DNA from: an uncultured Lachnospiraceae bacterium
GTDB lineage: Bacteria; Bacillota; Clostridia; Lachnospirales; Lachnospiraceae
Length of the DNA stretch: 49,643 bases
Direction: 5' to 3'
Assembly: GCA_949132985.1 (NCBI GenBank)
Contig: CASCGD010000011.1
Span: 1-49,643, forward strand
Under the pieces are notes generated by a model. It ran no database searches and was not told the DNA's origin. It saw only the letters and a list, made by a program, of their open reading frames with translations. The position numbers and the translations under genes are program-made. Shown piece after piece: positions 43,323 to 49,643 of the stretch (its first letter is position 1; each line of letters starts with the position of its first letter).

Positions 43323-44834
43323 ATGAAACAGCGAACACGCCTTTTAATTGCGTTCTGCACAATCATTTTTGTCCCGATCGTGCTGGTGTGGGTGGCATTT
43401 TTCGGTTTTCGCCATATGCAGATGAAGCAGCTGGAGGAAAACTACGGCATAGAAGCAAGCGATTACACCTATCTTTTGAATACGGTGCAGCTTTTGAACC
43501 GCTATACGGAAGAGGATTTTGAGAAGCTGGTGGATTTGGCGAATCATAACCCTTCCCAGCTGGAAGATGTAACTTATCTGAGAGAGGTAAACGAGATGCT
43601 GGCAGGGAAAAATTCTTTTCTGCTTGTGCGCAAAGGAGAGGACATCTATTTTCTTGGCGGCGATAAGGATTACTTTGTACCGGATCATCTGCCTGAGTAT
43701 ATGGGGGAAAACAGTGACGAGAACTGGGGGGCCTACATCGATAATGCGGATCATGCCCTGATCAAGCAGGTTGATTTTCTTTTTTCGGACGGAGCCAAGG
43801 GCAGCGCCTTTATCATCAGTAATGTGGAGGAAATGATACCGGAGATGAAGGATATGATTGTTGACATGATCATCTCCGTTGTTCTGATTCTGGTATTTAC
43901 TGCGAGTATGATGGCAATCTGGATTTACAGCAGTATGATAGGCCCGATCCGGCGCCTGCAGCTTGCTACGAAAAACATCATGGAGGATAATCTGGATTTC
44001 ACGATCGAGGCGGAGGCAAACGATGAGATCGGAGAGCTTTGCCAGAACTTTGAGGAGATGCGTAAACGGCTCAAGGAATTTTCCGAGGAGCGGCTGAATA
44101 ACGAGCGGCAGAACCGGGAGCTGATCAGCAATATCTCCCATGATCTGAAAACGCCGCTGACTGCGGTGCGTGGATACGTGGAAGGACTGATTGACGGAGT
44201 GGCGGACACTCCTGAAAAGATGGACCACTATGTTAAAACGATATATAATAAAACGAATGAGATGACCAGGCTTGTGAATGAGCTGACACTCTATTCGCAG
44301 ATTAATACAAACCGCATCCCGTATAACTTTCATAAAATCAATGTGGCGGACTACTTTAACGACTGCGTTGAGGAGCTGTCCATGGAGCTTGAATCGAAGA
44401 ATATCAGGCTCCAGTACATGAATTATGTGACAGAGGATGTCACGATTATAGCGGACCCGGAGCAGTTAAAGCGTGTGATCGGAAACATTATCAACAATAC
44501 GGTCAAATATCTGGACAAGCCTCACGGCCGGATCAACATGCGCATCAAGGATGTCGGAGATTTTATTCAGGTTGAGATTGAGGATAACGGAATCGGAATT
44601 GCCGCAAAGGACCTGCCCTATATTTTTGACCGCTTTTACCGGACGGACGCATCGAGAAACTCCGCCACCGGAGGCAGCGGCATCGGCCTGTCCATTGTAA
44701 AAAAGATTATCGAGGATCACGGCGGGAAAATCTGGGCGACCTCGAAGGAGGGTATTGGGACAGTCATGTATTTTGTAATCCGAAAATATCAGGTATTGGA
44801 ATCAAATGTACCGACAGAAGAGGAGAACGCGTAG
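43323..44834 (+). CDS. Two-component sensor histidine kinase, 503 aa
   Basis: Sensor kinase of the EnvZ/PhoR type. A first membrane helix (LLIAFCTIIFVPIVLVWVAFF) is followed by an extracytoplasmic region of about 160 residues, a second helix (MIVDMIISVVLILVFTASMMAIWIY), HAMP (PIRRLQLATKNIMEDN...), HisKA with NISHDLKTPLTAV (His273), and HATPase with NIINNTVKYL (N), DNGIGIA (G1), YIFDRFYR (F) and GGSGIGLSIVKKI (G2). The ligand is unknown. AGGAGG lies 11 bp before the ATG at 43323; a GTG at 43296 is upstream. The cognate response regulator follows after 47 bp. Confidence 0.95.
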   Translation: MKQRTRLLIAFCTIIFVPIVLVWVAFFGFRHMQMKQLEENYGIEASDYTYLLNTVQLLNRYTEEDFEKLVDLANHNPSQLEDVTYLREVNEMLAGKNSFLLVRKGEDIYFLGGDKDYFVPDHLPEYMGENSDENWGAYIDNADHALIKQVDFLFSDGAKGSAFIISNVEEMIPEMKDMIVDMIISVVLILVFTASMMAIWIYSSMIGPIRRLQLATKNIMEDNLDFTIEAEANDEIGELCQNFEEMRKRLKEFSEERLNNERQNRELISNISHDLKTPLTAVRGYVEGLIDGVADTPEKMDHYVKTIYNKTNEMTRLVNELTLYSQINTNRIPYNFHKINVADYFNDCVEELSMELESKNIRLQYMNYVTEDVTIIADPEQLKRVIGNIINNTVKYLDKPHGRINMRIKDVGDFIQVEIEDNGIGIAAKDLPYIFDRFYRTDASRNSATGGSGIGLSIVKKIIEDHGGKIWATSKEGIGTVMYFVIRKYQVLESNVPTEEENA

Positions 44835-44881
44835 CGGGAAGCGTGCCTGTGAGTATAAAATCAGGAAAAGGAGGAAGAAGG

Positions 44882-45571
44882 ATGAAGCGAATACTGATCA
44901 TAGAGGATGAGACGTCTATCGCGGAGCTGGAGAAAGACTATCTGGAGCTGAGCAATTTTGAGGTTGAGATCGAAGAAAACGGTCGTGAAGGGTTAAAGCG
45001 GGCATTGCAGGAACATTTTGACATGTTTATTCTGGATTTAATGTTGCCGGATATGGACGGATTTGACATTTGCCGTGAGATACGGCATGAGAAGAACGTG
45101 CCGATCCTGATGGTCTCAGCAAAGAAGGATGATATTGATAAAATCCGCGGATTAGGACTTGGAGCGGATGATTACATCACAAAACCCTTCTCGCCAAGTG
45201 AGATGGTTGCACGGGTTAAGGCGCATTTGGCACGATATGAGACGTTGACCTCGTCAGAACGGGTGAAAAGTCAGGAAATCAAGATTCGCGGCATCCGGAT
45301 TGACAAGGCGGCCAGACGCGTATGGATTAATGATGAGGAAAAGGCCTTTACGTCCCGGGAATTTGATCTTCTCACTTTTTTGGCAGAAAATCCGAATAGG
45401 GTCTTTTCAAAAGAGGAATTATTTAGTACAATTTGGGAAATGGCACCTGAAGGTGATATTGCGACGGTTACGGTGCATATTAAGAAAATCCGTGAGAAGA
45501 TCGAGTATAATACGGCAAAGCCGCAGTATATTGAAACGATCTGGGGCGTCGGTTATCGGTTTAAGCTATAA
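44882..45571 (+). CDS. OmpR/PhoB-family response regulator, 229 aa
   Basis: Receiver plus winged-helix output. The receiver has the acidic pocket ILIIEDE, phosphorylated Asp52 (FILDLMLPDMDGFD), MVSAKK and a conserved Lys in DDYITKPFSP. The C-terminal DNA-binding domain has FTSREFDLLTFLAENPNRVFSKEELFSTIW, VTVHIKKIREKIE and TIWGVGYRFKL. The ATG at 44882 is preceded by AAAGGAGGAAG. It lies after its kinase in one operon and probably binds direct-repeat sites, but no target is visible. Confidence 0.95.
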   Translation: MKRILIIEDETSIAELEKDYLELSNFEVEIEENGREGLKRALQEHFDMFILDLMLPDMDGFDICREIRHEKNVPILMVSAKKDDIDKIRGLGLGADDYITKPFSPSEMVARVKAHLARYETLTSSERVKSQEIKIRGIRIDKAARRVWINDEEKAFTSREFDLLTFLAENPNRVFSKEELFSTIWEMAPEGDIATVTVHIKKIREKIEYNTAKPQYIETIWGVGYRFKL

Positions 45572-45648
45572 TTAATTTACGACAAAAATATTAAGGTGCA
45601 TAGTGAACACTTTCCATTAACAACATTTTAGTAACAGGAGAACTGCAT

Positions 45649-46011
45649 ATGAAAACTGTAATGGTCGTAGATGATGACAAATTAAGCCTTAATAGTGTGA
45701 TGAAAATCTTATCGGATTCCTATAAGGTTGTTCTGATGACTTCCGGGGAAATGGCGTTAAGCTATCTCTCGAAAAATATTCCGGATCTGATTCTGCTGGA
45801 TATACTTATGCCGAACATGGACGGCTTTGAGGTAATGAAGGCGATTCGCGCCAATCCGGTATGGGCCGATATTCCGGTAATTTTCCTAACCGCGGATGTC
45901 AGCCCGCAGACGTGTACAAAGGGCGGCGGACTCGGCGTGGCAGGTTTTATGGCAAAGCCTCTGGAAGCGGAGCGTATGATCTCCGGCGTGGAGGCCGTGA
46001 TCGGAAAATAA
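45649..46011 (+). CDS. Single-domain (CheY-like) response regulator, 120 aa
   Basis: A receiver domain alone, with MVVDDDK, Asp51 in LILLDILMPNMDGFEVMKAI, FLTAD and the Lys in GFMAKPLEAERM. It has no output domain. Before the FMAKP segment it has a CTKGGGLGVAG segment in place of the usual alpha4 region (for example ...GAxDYITKP), a small difference in the alpha4 surface. AGGAGAAC precedes the ATG. It sits 77 bp after the response regulator and may take phosphate from the same kinase, act as phosphate sink, or bind a partner protein. No chemotaxis gene is near. Confidence 0.92.
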   Translation: MKTVMVVDDDKLSLNSVMKILSDSYKVVLMTSGEMALSYLSKNIPDLILLDILMPNMDGFEVMKAIRANPVWADIPVIFLTADVSPQTCTKGGGLGVAGFMAKPLEAERMISGVEAVIGK

Positions 46012-46115
46012 CGCGTGATCCGGCGTGACTGCGCGGATTTAAAGTACCGGAACGATTGGAAATTTCGGATGGAACTACCAGCCATATTTTCAGACATGCC
46101 GCAGATACTAAGAGC

Positions 46116-47228
46116 ATGAGTGAACGAAATCGAAACCGGGATATTTTTAAATGTTTTCAATGGATCAGACTAATAGGGATTACCCTGGCTGTGTATGTGA
46201 CGATGGAATATTTGCTGCCGGTGGTATTCCCTTTTTGTATAGGTTTTGTGGTGGCGCTTGCGCTTTATCCCCTGCGGAAATGGTTCGAGCAAAGGCTTCA
46301 CGCAAAACGGGAGCTGGCGGGTTTTCTGGCGCTGTTTGTGGGGATCTGCATGGCGCTTTTGTTTATATTTGGGCTGGGGTATCTCCTGTTTTACTGCGGC
46401 AGCTATGCTGGAAAGTGCGGGCTGCCGGAGATGATGTTCTCACAGGGGCGCGTTGTCTGGAATACATGCTGCGACCGTGTGCATGATATAACGGGCCGCT
46501 GGCTGATGGAGCCGGGGGACTATACGGTGCTGGTTCGCACGGTGCAGGAGCGGAGCTTTCGGTTTGACCCGGGCAATTTTGCCGCAAACTGGAAGGATTT
46601 GAGCGGCCAGACGATCAGGATACTTGCCGGTATATTGGTGGCGGCGGTGAGTGGACTGCTCATGTTAAATGAGTTTGAAGAGCTGAAAAGAAAGCTGGGT
46701 GAGGCTTTTGGAGGACTCTTTCAGGAGGGCTTCGGGTGGAGGCTGCGCCAGGCGGGCTGGATGTATGTAAAGGCGCAGTGTCTGATTATACTCACGATCA
46801 CGAGCCTGTGTGTGCTGGGACTTCTGGCGGTAGGGGAGCGATACTGGCTTATCATCGGCGTGGCGATTGGTATCTGTGATGCGCTGCCCTTTCTGGGGAC
46901 GGGTATCTGCTTTCTGCCCTGGGCACTCTGGCGCCTGCTAAGCGGGCGTTATGTGACGGCGGTGTGGTTTGTGGTGCTTTATGTTATCACAAGCTTTACG
47001 AGACAGACGATGGAACCCAGATTGATTGGGAAACGGATCGGAGTGCCGCCGCTGGCAGTGCTCATCAGTATTTATATCGGCGTAAAAATATTTTCAAGGG
47101 GCGGCTTTCTGCTGGGACCGATCAGCGCGTTTTTGATCTGGCAGATTTACAATGATACGACTGACAAGGAGGGGGCGTATGCGGATGACAAAGGTGCAGA
47201 TCGAGTCGATGGTCAGGTACGAGGATGA
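46116..47228 (+). CDS. AI-2E family (PerM/YtvI-like) membrane protein, 370 aa
   Basis: Multi-spanning membrane protein; helices are clear at LIGITLAVYVTMEYLLPVVFPFCIGFVVALAL, LAGFLALFVGICMALLFIFGLGYLLFY and through the C-terminal half. Family hallmarks in the last third are ICDALPFLGTGICFLPWALW and EPRLIGKRIGVPPLAVLISIYIG. Related proteins are candidate exporters of AI-2 or ion antiporters, or required for spore formation (YtvI); this copy's substrate is unknown. The start at 46116 has only weak upstream purines; an in-frame TTG at 46056 is possible. Its end overlaps the next gene by 50 bp. Confidence 0.88.
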   Translation: MSERNRNRDIFKCFQWIRLIGITLAVYVTMEYLLPVVFPFCIGFVVALALYPLRKWFEQRLHAKRELAGFLALFVGICMALLFIFGLGYLLFYCGSYAGKCGLPEMMFSQGRVVWNTCCDRVHDITGRWLMEPGDYTVLVRTVQERSFRFDPGNFAANWKDLSGQTIRILAGILVAAVSGLLMLNEFEELKRKLGEAFGGLFQEGFGWRLRQAGWMYVKAQCLIILTITSLCVLGLLAVGERYWLIIGVAIGICDALPFLGTGICFLPWALWRLLSGRYVTAVWFVVLYVITSFTRQTMEPRLIGKRIGVPPLAVLISIYIGVKIFSRGGFLLGPISAFLIWQIYNDTTDKEGAYADDKGADRVDGQVRG

Positions 47229-47994
47229 GGATGTGATGGTTGTTCACAAGCCGCCGTTTCTGGCGGTGGAGACAAAAAACCCAAGGCAGCAGGATCTTGT
47301 GAGTTTGCTTAAAAACTACCGATCTATATGTGGAGAAGCGGCATTTATAGGACTTGTCCACCGGCTGGATCAGCCGGTGGAGGGGCTTTTGGTGGTGGCG
47401 AAAACATCGCGGGCAGCAGAACGGCTCAGTGCGGGGATTGCCGGAGGGGATTTTACGAAGGAATATCTGGCTGTGGTCTGCGGCATGACCCCGGAGAAGG
47501 GCACACTCGTACATACGCTGAAAAGGGACGGGAGGACGAACTTTTCGCGGGTTGTCCGTGCGGGGACGCCCGGCGGGAAGGAGGCAAAGCTTTCCTATGA
47601 GCGGCTCTCCGTTAAAGATGAAAAAAACTTATCCGGGCTGGCGTTTACCGGAAGCCCGGGCAGTAACGAAAAAAGCCTCCTCGTTATCCGGTTGGGGACG
47701 GGCAGGCACCATCAGATCCGCGTGCAGTTTGCAGCGAAGGGACATCCGCTGTGGGGCGACGAAAAATACGGTGCCCGGGCGGCGGAGATCGGAAGAGGCG
47801 CGTATAACGATACAAAGGGCGTGAAAAAAATCCCGCCTGCGCTTTGCAGCAGCCGTCTTGCCTTCATTCATCCGGCAAGCGGAGCGCAGATGGAGTTTTG
47901 CATAAAACCCTCAGGCGCGGGCTTTGCATTGTTTTCCACGGAGGTTGATGCGTGGTTTTCGCGGCAGAAAGCAGAAAATGAGCTTGTTATATAG
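47179..47994 (+). CDS. RluA-family pseudouridine synthase, 271 aa
   Basis: Converts uridine to pseudouridine in rRNA or tRNA. The catalytic motif is LVHRLDQPVEGLLVVAKT (catalytic Asp in HRLD), followed by FTKEYLAVVCG and the C-terminal RLGTGRHHQIRVQFAAKGHPLWGDEKYG, both typical of RluA-type enzymes. No S4 RNA-binding domain precedes it. HRLDQPVEG differs slightly from the common HRLDRxTSG, so the target class (RluA/RluC/RluD) cannot be set. The ATG at 47179 follows AAGGAGGGGG. It overlaps the AI-2E-family gene in a different frame, implying coupled translation. Confidence 0.92.
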   Translation: MRMTKVQIESMVRYEDEDVMVVHKPPFLAVETKNPRQQDLVSLLKNYRSICGEAAFIGLVHRLDQPVEGLLVVAKTSRAAERLSAGIAGGDFTKEYLAVVCGMTPEKGTLVHTLKRDGRTNFSRVVRAGTPGGKEAKLSYERLSVKDEKNLSGLAFTGSPGSNEKSLLVIRLGTGRHHQIRVQFAAKGHPLWGDEKYGARAAEIGRGAYNDTKGVKKIPPALCSSRLAFIHPASGAQMEFCIKPSGAGFALFSTEVDAWFSRQKAENELVI

Positions 47995-48006
47995 CTTTAG
48001 ATCATC

Positions 48007-48108
48007 ATGGGGCTGCCTCACTGAGCAAAGCGTATACAAGATATCGTTCAGAAGAATGATTTAAACGAACGATATCTTGTATCGGTTTTCTTAATGCGGC
48101 AGCCCCAT
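48007..48108. terminator. Nested perfect inverted repeat; bidirectional terminator between convergent genes
   Basis: The outer arms ATGGGGCTGCC (48007-48017) and GGCAGCCCCAT (48098-48108) are 11 bp perfect. The inner arms ATACAAGATATCGTTC (48034-48049) and GAACGATATCTTGTAT (48067-48082) are 16 bp perfect. The sequence after the inner stem is T-rich (CGGTTTTCTT). It lies between the pseudouridine synthase and the DUF362 gene and may be a mobile-element-derived repeat as well as a terminator. The remaining gap 48109-48195 has no gene. Confidence 0.75.
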
Positions 48109-48195
48109 ACGTTTGGAATACTGAATGAAACGATGATTTTTTCAATGTTTTTGCCGATCAAAACAAATTATATTCTGATTTAACTAAGAGACTGT

Positions 48196-49317
48196 CTAAA
48201 TCGTAATCAGTTCGTATTCGCTTGTCCCAAGCCCGATTTTCACCGCATGGGAGATACAGGACTTCCACTCGGTGTCGGGATGGGTCATATAGAAGTGATC
48301 ATGTCCGTCATGGTTTCCCATATGTTCCAGGTTTTCACCCAAAATACTTTCCGCGATAGGAGTTTGCGCGTTGCATAAATCTGCACAAGCCTGATCCAGT
48401 GCAACCGGGTCGAAGGAGGCGAGCATGCCCACGTTCGGGATGATGGGGATGTCGTTCTCTCCGTGACAGTCACAGTTGGGCGACACGTCACAGATGAGAG
48501 AGACGTGGAAGCAGGGGCGGTTCTGGCACACCGCCAGCGAGTACTCCGCCATCCGATAATTTAACATTGCGATGGAGTCGCTGAAATTGGCTTTGATGGC
48601 ATCCTTTGGACAAACTGCAAGACAGCGGCCGCACCCAACACATTTTTCGCTGTCGATGGACGCTTTGTTGTCTGCGATGACCGGTGCGCCGTGTGCACAG
48701 ATTTTCCGGCAGGCACCGCAGCCGATGCAGGCATCGATATTTGCAACGCTGGGCTTGCCCTCGCAGTGCTGCTCCATTTTTCCGGCGCGGGAGCCGCTTC
48801 CCATACCAATGTTTTTCAGCGTGCCGCCAAAGCCTGCCATCTCATGTCCCTTGAAATGGGTCAGGGAGATAAATACATCGGCATCCATGATGGCGTGGCC
48901 GATCTTTGCATTTTTCACATAGTCCCCGTTCACCGGAACCTCCACCTCATCCGTGCCCTTTAAGCCGTCTGCGATGAGTACGTGACAGCCGGTCTGCAAG
49001 GGTGAAAAGCCGTTGACGTAAGCGGTGTCGATGTGGTCAAGGGCGTTTTTGCGGCTGCCTACATAGAGCGTGTTGCAGTCGGTGAGAAAGGGCTTGCCGC
49101 CTAACTCCTTCACGTAATCTGCCACGACCTTCGCGTAGTTTGGACGCAGGAAGGAAAGGTTGCCGTATTCACCAAAATGAATTTTGATGGCGGCATATTT
49201 ATCCTGAAAATCGATCTGCTCAAAGCCGGCGGTTTTCATGAGCCGGTGGAGCTTCTGCAAAAGATTTTCGTGGGCGGTTGCTTTGAATGTCGTAAAGTAA
49301 ACGTTTGCTTTTTCCAT
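48196..49317 (-). CDS. DUF362 protein with 2x[4Fe-4S] ferredoxin domain, 373 aa
   Basis: N-terminal DUF362 domain (residues ~1-190: YFTTFKATAHENLLQKL, IKIHFGEYGN, FLTDCNTLYVGSR, HVLIADGL, SLTHFKGHEMAGFGGTLKNIGMG), then a bacterial ferredoxin domain with two CxxCxxCxxxC clusters (CIGCGACRKICAHG and CVGCGRCLAVCPKDA), then a C-terminal DUF362 half with CDVSPNCDCHGENDIPIIPNVGMLASFDPVALDQA. It is likely an electron-transfer protein. The ATG at 49317 is preferred because AAAGGAGG lies before it, 13 codons into a longer frame. No redox partner is adjacent. Confidence 0.88.
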   Translation of the reverse strand: MEKANVYFTTFKATAHENLLQKLHRLMKTAGFEQIDFQDKYAAIKIHFGEYGNLSFLRPNYAKVVADYVKELGGKPFLTDCNTLYVGSRKNALDHIDTAYVNGFSPLQTGCHVLIADGLKGTDEVEVPVNGDYVKNAKIGHAIMDADVFISLTHFKGHEMAGFGGTLKNIGMGSGSRAGKMEQHCEGKPSVANIDACIGCGACRKICAHGAPVIADNKASIDSEKCVGCGRCLAVCPKDAIKANFSDSIAMLNYRMAEYSLAVCQNRPCFHVSLICDVSPNCDCHGENDIPIIPNVGMLASFDPVALDQACADLCNAQTPIAESILGENLEHMGNHDGHDHFYMTHPDTEWKSCISHAVKIGLGTSEYELITI

Positions 49318-49643
49318 ATAAAATGGTCCTCCTTTAAATTTGAATACATCATACAAGCATAAAGTTATGTTTGATTCTACAATATTTCCGGCGGCTCGTC
49401 CAGAGTCGGAAGCGTAAAAAGGCTGTCAGGGGAAACACGGTTGTTACTTTTCACGCCCTAGGAACGCGCACTGGCTGTGCGTTCCGTGAGAACATGATTC
49501 AGGAGTGAGGGGCGATTTTTGCGCAGCGAAATTCGCAGTATCGCCCCGAATCGTTACTATGAGCGGCTTGCGAGCCGTGAATCAATGTCATTAAGTTAGC
49601 CCAGCAACATATGGCTTACTGCGGAAAAGATGGCAAAAACAGG
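49318..49643. other. Intergenic region with several hairpins
   Basis: No gene is visible. Hairpins are GAACGCGCAC with GTGCGTTC (about 49460-49483), GGGGCGAT (49509-49516) with ATCGCCCC (49540-49547) enclosing TTTTTGCG...CGCAGT, and CGGC-TTGCGA-GCCG near 49564. The second is a repeat-like extragenic hairpin of a sort common in these genomes; the region ends at the window edge. Confidence 0.55.

Noticed and set aside
43344-44333. 329-codon minus-strand frame opposite the histidine kinase
   Set aside because: Antisense shadow of a well-supported kinase; the translation has no domain.

Overview
The window looks like a chromosomal segment of a spore-forming, low-to-mid GC Clostridia, most probably Lachnospiraceae. 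The evidence is the gene set (spoVG, pth-mfd order, paired glgC/glgD, an NADP-type glutamate dehydrogenase, a DUF6465-like protein, a small CDGC protein), strong GGAGG ribosome sites, sigma-A promoters and many U-tailed terminators. No tRNA, rRNA, CRISPR array, phage or complete insertion sequence was seen.

Layout. 1-4400: a partial membrane-protein gene on the minus strand, a small ORF, the RNA ligase rtcB with an XRE-type regulator, a truncated phosphoglycerate-mutase-like remnant, a small CDGC protein, an Rpn/PD-(D/E)XK-family gene and a 95-bp inverted-repeat element. 4574-15444: a cell-surface locus with a ~2,750-residue secreted repeat protein, a class B-like sortase with an unusual cytoplasmic extension, and a leucine-rich-repeat protein ending in a TPKTG sorting signal. 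15745-21364: gdhA, a proline-rich hypothetical protein, an 802-residue membrane-anchored protein with a degenerate C39-like tail, an HPr-like protein without the phosphorylatable His15, and a DUF6465-like protein. 21407-26421 (minus): the dnaD-dnaC(dnaI)-prs operon and, upstream of it, murC; DnaA boxes lie between them, partly inside the murC terminator.

26680-31101 carries glgC-glgD (coupled by ATGA overlap), spoVG, a 139-bp inverted-repeat element, a uridylyltransferase-only glmU and pth. 31111-36255 carries mfd and a SurA/PrsA-like lipoprotein, separated by two tandem 85-bp copies of a structured repeat; a diverged copy of that repeat lies upstream of the HPr-like gene. 36313-39806 is a heterodimeric ABC exporter. 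40131-42929 holds murA and a SAM-I-riboswitch-controlled metK. 43323-47994 holds a two-component system, a lone receiver protein, an AI-2E-family permease and an RluA-type pseudouridine synthase. 48196-49317 (minus) is a DUF362 ferredoxin-like protein.

Most of the window is housekeeping: cell wall precursors (murC, murA, uridylyltransferase), replication initiation, glycogen synthesis, translation quality control and repair. The accessory interest lies in (i) the structured repeat family, whose copies show compensatory base changes, (ii) the sortase/surface-protein locus, (iii) the Crh-like HPr, (iv) DnaA boxes placed before the helicase-loader operon, and (v) several palindromic intergenic elements.
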